From positions 1 through 64,000 of the forward strand of contig DVKB01000014.1 in assembly GCA_018716305.1 (NCBI GenBank): 64,000 nucleotides of DNA, read 5' to 3'. Numbering within the stretch: position 1 is the first letter of the stretch; the number at the start of each line of letters is the position of its first letter. Below the pieces are notes generated by a model. The model saw only the letters and a list, made by a program, of their open reading frames with translations. It searched no databases and was not told where the DNA came from. This document shows, one piece after another, positions 26,281 through 34,973 of the stretch. A program made the position numbers and the translations under genes. This DNA is from Candidatus Scatomonas merdigallinarum. GTDB lineage: Bacteria; Bacillota; Clostridia; Lachnospirales; Lachnospiraceae.

Positions 26281-27417
26281 ATGGAATTTTTAATTGACGG
26301 ATTCCGGAACGTAACCTGGCAGCAGGGAGTCATGTATGTCATCGGCATTGTGCTGATCTGGCTGGCGATCAAAAAAGAGTACGAACCTGCTCTGCTGCTG
26401 CCCATGGGCTTCGGCGCGATTCTGGTAAACCTGCCTCTGTCCGGGGTCATTGATCAGGTGCTGGAAGGCGTGGGCAATACCCCCGGCATCATTGAATGGC
26501 TGTTCAATGTGGGCATCGAGGCCTCGGAGGTCATGCCGATTCTGCTGTTCATAGGTATCGGAGCCATGATCGATTTCGGCCCCCTGCTCTCCAACCCCAT
26601 TATGTTTCTCTTTGGAGCGGGAGCTCAGTTCGGTATCTTCGCGGCCATTGCCCTGGCTGCCGTTCTGGGATTTGATATGAAGGACGCGGCCTCCATCGGA
26701 ATCATCGGCGCGGCGGACGGCCCCACCTCGATTCTGGTGTCTCAGATGCTGGATTCCCGGTACGTAGGCCCCATCGCGGTGGCTGCCTACTCCTATATGG
26801 CCCTGGTGCCCATTGTGCAGCCCTTCGCCATTAAACTGGTAACCACCAAGAAGGAGCGCCGCATCCATATGGAGTACAATCCCAAGTCCGTATCCAAGGG
26901 CATGCGGATCGCGTTCCCTATTGTTGTGACCATCATTGTCGGTTTTGTAGCGCCTCAGTCTGTGGCTCTGGTAGGCTTCCTGATGTTCGGAAATCTCATC
27001 CGGGAGTGCGGCGTTCTGCAGACCCTGTCCGAGACGGCCCAGGACAACCTGGCAAACCTGATTACGCTGCTTCTGGGAATTACCATTTCCTTCAGCATGC
27101 GGGCGGCGGATTTCGTACAGGTGCAGACCCTGATGATTATGGCCATCGGCCTGTTCGCCTTTGTGATGGATACCATCGGAGGAGTGCTTCTGGCGAAGTT
27201 CCTGAATCTCTTCCGCAAAAAGAAAATCAATCCCATGGTGGGAGGCGCCGGTATTTCGGCGTTCCCCATGTCCTCCAGAGTGGTGCAGAAAATGGCTATG
27301 AAAGAGGATCCAACCAATATCATCCTGATGCACGCGGCGGGCGCCAATGTATCCGGCCAGATCGCTTCCGTAATTGCCGGGGGCATGGTCATCAATCTGG
27401 TCAGCCAGTTCTTATAA
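26281..27417 (+). CDS. Sodium-translocating decarboxylase beta subunit (OadB/GcdB/MmdB family)
   Basis: Integral membrane subunit that couples decarboxylation of a carboxybiotin carrier to outward sodium pumping. About ten membrane segments are visible. The family signature GIIGAADGPTSILVSQML includes the conserved Asp of the transport pathway, and SMRAADFVQVQTLMI, GAGISAFPMSSRV and HAAGANVSGQIASV are also present. The ATG at 26281 follows TGGAGGAAAG; upstream residues of the longer ORF are not family-like. At 378 residues it is a full beta subunit. No alpha (carboxyltransferase) or biotin-carrier gene is in the window, so the substrate (oxaloacetate, methylmalonyl-CoA or glutaconyl-CoA) is unknown. 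Confidence 0.94.
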   Translation: MEFLIDGFRNVTWQQGVMYVIGIVLIWLAIKKEYEPALLLPMGFGAILVNLPLSGVIDQVLEGVGNTPGIIEWLFNVGIEASEVMPILLFIGIGAMIDFGPLLSNPIMFLFGAGAQFGIFAAIALAAVLGFDMKDAASIGIIGAADGPTSILVSQMLDSRYVGPIAVAAYSYMALVPIVQPFAIKLVTTKKERRIHMEYNPKSVSKGMRIAFPIVVTIIVGFVAPQSVALVGFLMFGNLIRECGVLQTLSETAQDNLANLITLLLGITISFSMRAADFVQVQTLMIMAIGLFAFVMDTIGGVLLAKFLNLFRKKKINPMVGGAGISAFPMSSRVVQKMAMKEDPTNIILMHAAGANVSGQIASVIAGGMVINLVSQFL

Positions 27418-27426
27418 GGAGGGGCT

Positions 27427-27558
27427 ATGGAAAACAATTTAGTGAATTTAGAGCATGCCTTTGAAATTATGGGCAAAGGAATGGGCGGAATTTTCATCAC
27501 TATTCTGATTATTATTGTGTGTGTATGGATTATGACAAAACTGGGCAAAAAACAGTAA
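27427..27558 (+). CDS. OadG-related small membrane subunit (43 aa)
   Basis: Too short for the ORF track. The frame begins MENNLVNLEHAFEIMGKG, has one hydrophobic segment (GGIFITILIIIVCVWIM) and ends in a basic tail TKLGKKQ. GGAGGGG lies just before the ATG, and the gap to the beta subunit is 9 nt. This layout is that of the gamma (OadG) subunit, which anchors and stabilises sodium-pump decarboxylases. It is much shorter than typical OadG (about 80-120 aa) and lacks the Pro-rich and His-rich cytoplasmic tail. A strong terminator follows. Confidence 0.82.
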   Translation: MENNLVNLEHAFEIMGKGMGGIFITILIIIVCVWIMTKLGKKQ

Positions 27559-27571
27559 ACTGCCCGGTCTG

Positions 27572-27598
27572 AAAGGGCGGATTTTTCCGCCCTTTTCT
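27572..27598 (+). terminator. Intrinsic terminator after the OadG-like gene
   Basis: AAAGGGCGG and CCGCCCTTT pair around a 6-nt loop, followed by TTCTG. It closes the beta/gamma decarboxylase unit. Confidence 0.9.
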
Positions 27599-27689
27599 GC
27601 TATGGAGCGCGGAGGCAAAAAAGGGAAGGCGCTTCCGCGGTTCGCTGATACAAGTTTTTGAAACAGTGTAGAGAGGAAAGGGTTGCGGT

Positions 27690-29195
27690 ATGAGAGGGTT
27701 AGACACTCCAATCAGAAAAATCAGACGAGAAGTATTTAAAGAGATCTCCCGGGTGGCTTTCGAGTCCACGGAAGAAAATTTCCAGGACAGGATCGAGGCG
27801 ATTCCCTATGAGATCGTCCGGGAAAGAGCCACGTACAGAGAAAGCATTTACCGGGAGCGGGCGGTGGCCAGCGAGAGGGTCAGGCTTGCCATGGGCATGT
27901 CTCTGCGGCCGGAGAACCAGGCGGTTCATATTACGGCGGGCATGGAGGCCAGCAATATTGACGAAAAGTATTACGAACCGCCCCTGATGCAGGTGATTCC
28001 TTCGGCCTGCGACGCCTGTGAGCCGAATATGTATATGGTCAGCGACATGTGCCGGGGCTGCGTGGCCCATCCCTGCCGCCAGGTCTGTCCCAAGGGGGCT
28101 ATCACCATCAGGAAAGGAAAGTCCATCATTGACCAGGAAAAATGCATTCACTGCGGAAAATGCAAGGCGGTCTGCCCCTATGACGCCATTTCGCACATGG
28201 AAAGACCCTGCGCCAGAGCCTGCGGCGTCAACGCCATCGAGAGCGACGGACAGGGCCGGGCGGTGATTAACCCGGACAAATGTGTTTCCTGCGGCATGTG
28301 TATGGTCAGCTGTCCTTTCGGGGCGATTTCCGACAAGTCCCAGATCTTCCAGCTGTCCAGAGCGCTCCGGGAGGGACAGGAGATCATCGCCGAGGTGGCC
28401 CCGGCCTTTATCGGACAGTTCGGACCAAACGTAACGCCCGGGAAATTCAAAGCGGCGCTTTTAAAACTGGGATTTTCCGAGGTATACGAGGTGGCTCTGG
28501 GAGCGGATATCGGAGCGGTGACGGAAGCCCATCATTACGCGGAAAAGGTGGCCTCCGGAGAACTGCCTTTCCTGCTGACATCCTGCTGTCCTTCCTGGTC
28601 CATGCTGGCCAAGATTTACTTCCCGGATCTCATTGAGAGCGTTTCCCAGGAGCTGACGCCTATGGTGGCTACGGCCAGAAGTATTAAAAAAGAACATCCC
28701 AACGCTCATGTAGTCTTTATCGGCCCCTGCGCCTCCAAGAAACTGGAGGCTTCCCGGACGGACGTCCGCAGCGATGTGGATTTTGTAATTACCTTTGAGG
28801 AACTCCAGGGAATGTTTGACGCCAGGGAGATTGATCCGGAAGCCATAGAAGGAGGCACATCCTTCCATGACGCCACAGCGGCAGGGCGGGGCTACGCCGT
28901 AGCCGGGGGCGTGGCGGAAGCCATAGAGAAATGTCTGAAGGAATACTATCCGGAAGTGCCGGTGCGCATTGAACACGCGGAGGGATTAAGCGAGTGCAAA
29001 AAAATCCTTACCCTGGCAAAAGCCGGAAAAATGAAGGGCTGTCTCATCGAGGGCATGGGCTGCCCGGGAGGCTGCGTGGCGGGAGCCGGGACCAATATTC
29101 CCATTAAAACCGCCCAGGCGGAGCTGAAAAAGTTTAAGGCCGCCTCCACGCAGCAGATTCCTCCCAAAGATCTGATGGAGATCGAACTGAACTGA
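27690..29195 (+). CDS. Monomeric [FeFe]-hydrogenase, group-B-like
   Basis: Catalyses reversible proton reduction to H2. An N-terminal helical region unique to this type (TPIRKIRREVFKEISRVAF) precedes Cys-rich clusters: CDACEPN with CRGC, then ferredoxin-type CIHCGKCKAVCP and CVSCGMCMVSCP. The H-cluster domain has all three signatures: TSCCPSW, GPCASKKLEA and GMGCPGGCVAGAG. At 501 residues, and without the N-terminal [2Fe-2S] ferredoxin domain of group A, it fits the group-B monomeric enzymes of Clostridia, whose electron partner is presumably ferredoxin. GAGAGGAAAGGG precedes the ATG. A terminator separates it from the next, different hydrogenase. Confidence 0.93.
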   Translation: MRGLDTPIRKIRREVFKEISRVAFESTEENFQDRIEAIPYEIVRERATYRESIYRERAVASERVRLAMGMSLRPENQAVHITAGMEASNIDEKYYEPPLMQVIPSACDACEPNMYMVSDMCRGCVAHPCRQVCPKGAITIRKGKSIIDQEKCIHCGKCKAVCPYDAISHMERPCARACGVNAIESDGQGRAVINPDKCVSCGMCMVSCPFGAISDKSQIFQLSRALREGQEIIAEVAPAFIGQFGPNVTPGKFKAALLKLGFSEVYEVALGADIGAVTEAHHYAEKVASGELPFLLTSCCPSWSMLAKIYFPDLIESVSQELTPMVATARSIKKEHPNAHVVFIGPCASKKLEASRTDVRSDVDFVITFEELQGMFDAREIDPEAIEGGTSFHDATAAGRGYAVAGGVAEAIEKCLKEYYPEVPVRIEHAEGLSECKKILTLAKAGKMKGCLIEGMGCPGGCVAGAGTNIPIKTAQAELKKFKAASTQQIPPKDLMEIELN

Positions 29196-29212
29196 ATCTG
29201 AATTTTTTAAGG

Positions 29213-29272
29213 CTTCAAACTGCTTGTTTGGTCAGTATTTCGCGGACAGGCAGTTTGAGGTCTTTTCTTTTT
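29213..29272 (+). terminator. Intrinsic terminator of the group-B-like hydrogenase
   Basis: CTTCAAACTGC (29213-29223) pairs with GCAGTTTGAGG (29250-29260), followed by TCTTTTCTTTTTG. The loop is long (26 nt), but the stem and U-tract are clear. Confidence 0.82.
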
Positions 29273-29321
29273 GTGAAAAACAGGTAAAACAGACGGGATA
29301 AACAAAAAAGAAATAGTCGGA

Positions 29322-29350
29322 TTGACGAAAAGCACAGAGTGTGTTAAATT
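29322..29350 (+). promoter_or_regulatory. Promoter of the flavoprotein-hydrogenase operon
   Basis: TTGACG (29322-29327) lies 17 nt before TAAATT (29345-29350). A perfect TATAAT overlaps the end of this box (29350-29355) but would give a 22-nt spacer. Transcription probably starts at 29357-29362, leaving a leader of 80-90 nt. Confidence 0.55.
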
Positions 29351-29370
29351 ATAATCAATGTATGGGTAGG

Positions 29371-29447
29371 GGTTGCGTATGGAGAAAATGGGTTTACGCA
29401 GCCGAAAGGCAACTTTAAATTGCGAACAGATGTGGAGGTTGAGATGA
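29371..29447 (+). promoter_or_regulatory. Structured leader with a 22-codon upstream ORF ending in ATGA
   Basis: GGTTGCGTA (29371-29379) pairs with TACGCAGCC (29395-29403) in a 9-bp stem, and GCAA/TTGC form a second small hairpin. An ATG at 29379, with TAGGGG 7 nt upstream, opens a 22-codon frame whose TGA (29445-29447) overlaps the ATG of the flavoprotein gene (29444). It could be a leader peptide giving translational coupling, or it may be chance. No known riboswitch was recognised. Confidence 0.35.
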
Positions 29448-31276
29448 GCAGACTAAGTATTTTCACACAGAATGAAGCGCAGAAAACAGTGGAACAGCTC
29501 TACAAAGATCTGGAACGCAGAGTAGTCGCCAGTCCGCCGGGTTTATGTCCGGTTGACCTGGCGACCTCATTTCTGCGGATGTGCCATGCGCAGTCCTGCG
29601 GAAAATGTGTTCCCTGCCGGATCGGTCTGGGGCAGCTGCAGGCGCTGATGGAATCCGTGCTGGACGGAAAAGCGCAGATGAAGACCATCGATGTCATTGA
29701 GAGAACTGCGGAGAGCATCTTTTTATCTGCCGACTGCGCCATCGGCTACGAGGCTGCCAGGATGGTGCTGAAGGGGGTCAGAGGCTTCCGGGGCGACTTT
29801 GAGGAACATATCAGGAACGGAAGATGCTCCGGCACAGTGAGCCAGCCGGTTCCCTGTGTGGCCCAGTGTCCCGCGGGCGTGGATGTTCCCGGATACATAG
29901 CCCTGATCCACGAGGGAAGATATTATGACGCTGTGCGTCTGATCCGCAAAGACAATCCTCTTCCCGCCACCTGCGGACTGATCTGCGAGCATCCCTGCGA
30001 GGTCCGCTGCCGCCGCACCATGGTGGACGATCCCATTAATATCCGGGGGCTGAAGCGGTTCGCGGTAGAGCATGCGGGGGATGTATCTGTTCCCAAATGC
30101 CTGAAGCCCACGGGCAAGAAGGTGGCTGTCATCGGCGGAGGCCCCGGCGGCTTAAGCGCCGCCTATTACCTGGCGCTGATGGGCCACGATGTAACCATTT
30201 ACGAGCAGAGAAAGCAGCTGGGCGGCATGCTCCGCTACGGTATTCCCAGCTATCGGCTGCCCAGGGAAACTCTGGATAAGGAGATCGAGACCCTGCTCTC
30301 CGTGGGGATCAAGACCGTAACCAATGTGCGGGTGGGGGATGATATCCCCATTAAGGAACTCCGGGAAAACTGCGATGCCATGTATGTGGCCATCGGCGCC
30401 CATGTGGACCGGAAAATCGGCATTGAGGGCGAAGATGCCAAGGGGGTTCTTTCCGCGGTAGAAATGCTCCGGAGCATCGGAGATTATGATATGCCAGATT
30501 TCTCCGGAAAGCGGGTCGTTGTGGTAGGAGGAGGCAACGTGGCTATGGATGTGGCCCGGTCTGCCGTGCGGCTGAAGGCAAAGTCCGTGACCATTGCCTA
30601 CCGCCGGAGAAAAGTTGATATGACGGCGCTTCCGGAGGAAGTAGAGGGCGCTGTCGCGGAGGGCTGCGAGGTTCTGGATCTTCACGCGCCTATCCGGATC
30701 GAAAAGGATGACCAGGGGCGCGTGGCGGCTCTGTGGGTGAAACCCCAGATCGTAGGCCCCATTCAGGACGGACGTCCCAAGCCGGTAAATTCTTCGGAAC
30801 CGGAAGTGCGGATCCCCTGTGAGATCGTCCTGGTAGCCGTGGGACAGGGCATCGATTCCCTGAAATTCGGCGAATACGGAATCCCCATCCGCCGGGGGGC
30901 CATTGAGGCTCTGGACTGGAGCGGCGTTAAGAATACAGAAGGCGTGTTCGCCGGAGGAGACTGCGTAACCGGGCCCGCCACAGTCATCCGGGCCATTGCC
31001 GCCGGAAAAGTGGCGGCCGCCAACATCGATGAGTACCTGGGCTTCAGCCATAAGGTCCGCAACGATGTGGAGATCCCGCCGGTTCGTCTGGACGACCGGA
31101 GAAGCTGCGGACGCATCAATCTGAAAGAGCGGGAGGCCGCTTTGCGGATCAAAGACTTCAAACTGATGGAATGTGGAATGACGGAGGAGGAAGCGCGCCA
31201 GGAATCCGGGCGCTGCCTGCGGTGCGACCACTTTGGCTATGGAGTGTTTAAAGGAGGCAGGGTACGGGAATGGTAA
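29444..31276 (+). CDS. GltD/NfnB-like NAD(P)- and FAD-binding oxidoreductase with NuoF-type iron-sulfur domain
   Basis: Domains in order: an N-terminal NuoF C-terminal-like 4Fe-4S region with SCGKCVPCRIGL (about residue 50); a GltD-type Cys-rich adrenodoxin region (CVAQCPAGVDVPGY, CEHPCEVRCRR); an FAD site IGGGPGGLSAAYYLALMGHD; and an NAD(P) site VVGGGNVAMDVARSAVRL with YRRRKVDMTALPEE. A C-terminal CLRCDHFGYG segment follows. It has the parts needed to carry electrons between NAD(P)H and iron-sulfur centres. The ATG at 29444 is chosen because TGGAGG lies 7 nt upstream. Its last 7 nt overlap the hydrogenase gene, so the two proteins very probably form one complex. It is 610 residues long. Confidence 0.9.
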   Translation: MSRLSIFTQNEAQKTVEQLYKDLERRVVASPPGLCPVDLATSFLRMCHAQSCGKCVPCRIGLGQLQALMESVLDGKAQMKTIDVIERTAESIFLSADCAIGYEAARMVLKGVRGFRGDFEEHIRNGRCSGTVSQPVPCVAQCPAGVDVPGYIALIHEGRYYDAVRLIRKDNPLPATCGLICEHPCEVRCRRTMVDDPINIRGLKRFAVEHAGDVSVPKCLKPTGKKVAVIGGGPGGLSAAYYLALMGHDVTIYEQRKQLGGMLRYGIPSYRLPRETLDKEIETLLSVGIKTVTNVRVGDDIPIKELRENCDAMYVAIGAHVDRKIGIEGEDAKGVLSAVEMLRSIGDYDMPDFSGKRVVVVGGGNVAMDVARSAVRLKAKSVTIAYRRRKVDMTALPEEVEGAVAEGCEVLDLHAPIRIEKDDQGRVAALWVKPQIVGPIQDGRPKPVNSSEPEVRIPCEIVLVAVGQGIDSLKFGEYGIPIRRGAIEALDWSGVKNTEGVFAGGDCVTGPATVIRAIAAGKVAAANIDEYLGFSHKVRNDVEIPPVRLDDRRSCGRINLKEREAALRIKDFKLMECGMTEEEARQESGRCLRCDHFGYGVFKGGRVREW

Positions 31277-33003
31277 AACTGATAATTGATGGAAGAGAAG
31301 TGAATGTTCCGGAAAATACAACGATTCTGGAAGCGGCAGCCAGTGTGGGAATCAAGATTCCGACCCTCTGCTATCTGAAAAATCTCAATGAGATCGGAGC
31401 CTGCAGGATCTGCATGGTGGAGATTGAGGGATATGAAAAGTTATTTACCGCCTGCAACAACCCGGTGAGAGAGGGGATGGTGATTCACACCAACAGCAGG
31501 AAGGTATGGAAAGTGCGCAGAAACAACCTGCAGCTTCTGCTGTCCCAGCACGATGTGAACTGCGCCCTCTGTGTGAGAAACGGAAATTGTTCTCTGCAGA
31601 CGCTGGCCAGCGAGATGGATATCCGGATGGTGCCCTTTGACAAGCAGATTCCCTTCCAGAAGGGCAGCAGAAAATTCCCCCTGATTAAGGACTACACGAA
31701 ATGCATCAAGTGCATGCGCTGTATCCAGGTCTGCGACAAGGTACAGACCTGCAGCATCTGGGATGTGGTGAATACCGGATCCAGGGCAACCGTGGATGTG
31801 AAAAATGTCCTGCGGCTGGAGGAGTCAGACTGTACCCTCTGCGGACAGTGCCTGACCCACTGTCCGGTAGGAGCTCTCATTGAGAGGGATGATACCGGAA
31901 AGGTCTGGGACGCTCTGGACGATCCGGAGAAGATCGTTGTAGTGCAGATCGCGCCTTCGGTGCGGGCTGCCTGGGGCGAGGATCTGGGGCTGAAGCCGGA
32001 GTTTGCCACAGTAAAACGGCTGGCGGCAGCCCTGCGCCAGGTGGGATTCGATTATATATTTGACACGGATTTTTCCGCGGACCTCACTATCATGGAGGAA
32101 GCCAGCGAGTTTCTGGAAAAACTGAAAAATAAAGACCATGAGAAATTCCCCATGTTTACCTCCTGCTGTCCGGGATGGGTGCGTTTTGTGAAAGGCTATT
32201 TCCCTGAATTTGTAGATCAGGTCTCCACCGCGAAATCCCCTCAGCAGATGTTCGGAGCCATCGCCAAGAGTTATTACGCCAAGATTCTGAACGTGGATCC
32301 CAGCCGCATTTTCAGCGTTTCCATCATGCCCTGCATTTCCAAAAAGCAGGAGTGCGCTCTGCCGGTGATGAATGACGCCGGAGCCGGACAGGATGTGGAC
32401 GTGGTGCTGACCACCAGGGAGATCGACCGGATGATCAAGGCTGCCCACATTATTCCCCAGGGGCTGAAAGAAGAAGAACTGGATATGCCTCTGGGTCTGG
32501 GAAGCGGCGCGGGAGTCATTTTCGGAGCGACCGGCGGCGTCATGGAGGCGGCGCTGCGGACAGCCAGCTATTTTGTAACCGGGAAGAATCCGGATCCGGA
32601 TGCTTTCCGCCAGGTCAGAGGCATGCAGGGATGGCGGGAGGCAGAGTTCGATCTGGCCGGCCAGACCTTAAAGGTGGCTATGGTCAACGGCCTTGGAAAC
32701 GCCAGAAAGCTGCTGAAGAAACTGAAAAAGGGAAAAGTATCCTACGACTTTGTGGAGGTGATGGCATGTCCCGGCGGCTGCGTAGGCGGCGGAGGGCAGC
32801 CCATCCATGACGGGTACGAAATGGCTCCGGAGCGGGGCGAAATCCTGTACCGCCTGGACCGTCAGAGCCAGCTGCGGTTCTCCCACGAGAATCCCTCCAT
32901 TAAACAGTGCTACGCGGATTTCCTGGGGCAGCCCTTAAGCGAGCGGGCCCATCATCTGCTCCACACCGACCATCACGCCTGGAAAATGCCCGGGGAACTG
33001 TGA
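31270..33003 (+). CDS. hydA: Modular [FeFe]-hydrogenase, group A (HydA type)
   Basis: Catalytic subunit with the full group A module set: an N-terminal [2Fe-2S] ferredoxin domain (CYLKNLNEIGACRICMVE, with a later Cys), a His-Cys3 cluster (HDVNCALCVRNGNC), two 4Fe-4S sites (CIKCMRCIQVC and CTLCGQCLTHCP), and the H-cluster signatures TSCCPGW, MPCISKKQE and VMACPGGCVGGGG. A small-subunit-like domain closes the protein (RLDRQSQLRFSHENP). At 577 residues it matches the NAD(P)-linked HydA of Clostridia. It overlaps the flavoprotein gene upstream. No hydB or hydC (NuoF/NuoE-like) genes follow, so the GltD-like protein is the probable partner. Confidence 0.95.
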   Translation: MVKLIIDGREVNVPENTTILEAAASVGIKIPTLCYLKNLNEIGACRICMVEIEGYEKLFTACNNPVREGMVIHTNSRKVWKVRRNNLQLLLSQHDVNCALCVRNGNCSLQTLASEMDIRMVPFDKQIPFQKGSRKFPLIKDYTKCIKCMRCIQVCDKVQTCSIWDVVNTGSRATVDVKNVLRLEESDCTLCGQCLTHCPVGALIERDDTGKVWDALDDPEKIVVVQIAPSVRAAWGEDLGLKPEFATVKRLAAALRQVGFDYIFDTDFSADLTIMEEASEFLEKLKNKDHEKFPMFTSCCPGWVRFVKGYFPEFVDQVSTAKSPQQMFGAIAKSYYAKILNVDPSRIFSVSIMPCISKKQECALPVMNDAGAGQDVDVVLTTREIDRMIKAAHIIPQGLKEEELDMPLGLGSGAGVIFGATGGVMEAALRTASYFVTGKNPDPDAFRQVRGMQGWREAEFDLAGQTLKVAMVNGLGNARKLLKKLKKGKVSYDFVEVMACPGGCVGGGGQPIHDGYEMAPERGEILYRLDRQSQLRFSHENPSIKQCYADFLGQPLSERAHHLLHTDHHAWKMPGEL

Positions 33004-33111
33004 TGTCCTGAGGATAAAAAATAAAGCTGTCTTATGCAAAGATAACAAAAAAACTGCGAAAAATCCAAAAAAATTTCTGTTTTATCCCTTTTTCTGCCGG
33101 AAAAATTGCGG

Positions 33112-33186
33112 TATAATACATCGTAAATCAGGCAGACACAGAGATGAGTTCGAAACCGGCTTGCCGCCTGAGCGGAAGCCGGTTTT
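33112..33186 (+). ncRNA. Candidate short RNA or attenuator: TATAAT box followed by a terminator
   Basis: A perfect TATAAT (33112-33117) with a poor -35 is followed about 35 nt later by a GC-rich terminator, AACCGGCTtGCCGC / GCGGaAGCCGGTT and TTTTC (33154-33186). Just upstream, TCAGGC (33128-33133) is fully complementary to GCCTGA (33166-33171) in the terminator, so an antiterminator fold is possible. The same hairpin can also serve as the end of the hydrogenase operon. No Leu/Ile/Val-rich leader peptide and no T-box motif is present. Confidence 0.4.
33154..33186 (+). terminator. Intrinsic terminator upstream of ilvN
   Basis: AACCGGCT-GCCGC and GCGG-AGCCGGTT pair around a CTGA loop with one mismatch, followed by TTTTCGTT. 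It is the first strong terminator after the hydrogenase operon. Confidence 0.85.
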
Positions 33187-33188
33187 CG

Positions 33189-33217
33189 TTGACAAACAAA
33201 TTCTGACAGAGTAGAAT
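33189..33217 (+). promoter_or_regulatory. Sigma-A promoter of ilvN-ilvC
   Basis: A perfect TTGACA (33189-33194) and TAGAAT (33212-33217) are 17 nt apart. It starts at the end of the preceding terminator's T-run. The leader to the ilvN ATG is about 90 nt and can form GACTGTCGG...CCG...ACAGTC (33230-33263), possibly a control structure. Confidence 0.82.
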
Positions 33218-33312
33218 AGAAAAAGAGTTGACTGTCGGGAAAGATATTTCTCCGAAAACAGTCCCCTGTGAAAAGAATTGATACGACAGTATCAGGAAAG
33301 TTGGTATGCGTT

Positions 33313-33810
33313 ATGAAAAAGCGAATTTTATCCCTGCTGGTAGATAACACTTCCGGTGTTTTAAGCCGTGTGTCCGGCCTGTTCAGCCGCCGGGGCTACA
33401 ACATTGACAGCCTGACAGTAGGAGTGACTGCGGATCCCAGGTACTCCCGGATGACGGTGGTAGCTACCGGGGACGATCTGGTTCTGGAGCAGATCACCAA
33501 GCAGCTGGCAAAGCTGGTGGATGTAATCGATATCAAGGTGCTTCAGCCAAAGGAAAGCGTAAACCGGGAGCTGATCATGGTGAAGGTAAAAGCCAATGCC
33601 ATGGAGCGCCAGAGCATTATGTCCGTGGCCAGTATTTTCCGGGCCAAGATTGTGGATGTGGGACCGGAGTCCCTGATTATTGAGCTGACCGGGGCTCAGA
33701 GCAAACTGGACGCCTTCCTGAAGCTTCTGGAAGGCCATGAGATCCTGGAACTTGCCAGAACCGGCATTACCGGCCTGTCCAGGGGAATGGACGATGTCCG
33801 CTATCTGTAA
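33313..33810 (+). CDS. ilvN: Acetolactate synthase small (regulatory) subunit
   Basis: Regulates acetolactate synthase, the first common step of branched-chain amino acid synthesis, usually by valine binding. An ACT domain opens the protein (SLLVDNTSGVLSRVSGLFSRRGYNIDSLTVG), followed by the second ACT-like C-terminal domain with VKVKANAMERQSIMSVASIF. The ORF opens at 33268, but MKKRILSLLVDN at 33313 is the family-typical start; AGGAAAG lies 12 nt upstream. At 165 residues the length is standard. The large subunit ilvB is absent from the window, an unusual separation from its normal partner. Confidence 0.95.
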   Translation: MKKRILSLLVDNTSGVLSRVSGLFSRRGYNIDSLTVGVTADPRYSRMTVVATGDDLVLEQITKQLAKLVDVIDIKVLQPKESVNRELIMVKVKANAMERQSIMSVASIFRAKIVDVGPESLIIELTGAQSKLDAFLKLLEGHEILELARTGITGLSRGMDDVRYL

Positions 33811-33836
33811 AAGAGGCGGCGCGGCAGCAGCTTGCT

Positions 33837-33853
33837 AAAAGGCAGAGCCTTTT
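33837..33853 (+). other. Short hairpin between ilvN and ilvC
   Basis: AAAAGGC-AGA-GCCTTTT is a perfect 7-bp hairpin 27 nt after ilvN and about 20 nt before the ilvC ribosome site. The tail AACAATAG is not a U-tract, so it is better viewed as a processing or stability element, or a weak attenuator. Confidence 0.4.
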
Positions 33854-33861
33854 AACAATAG

Positions 33862-34908
<1,047 letters not shown>

Positions 34909-34934
34909 TGGAATGTCCCGCCTTCGGGCGCAGG

Positions 34935-34973
34935 AAAACCGGTTCTCAGGCTTTGCCTGAGGCCGGTTTTTTT
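34935..34973. terminator. Terminator between ilvC and the convergent LysR gene
   Basis: AAAACCGG, CTCAGGC, GCCTGAG and CCGGTTTTTTT give a long stem with a 7-T tract on the + strand and an A-run on the other side. It probably serves both converging genes; it overlaps the last codons of the reverse-strand LysR gene. Confidence 0.93.
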
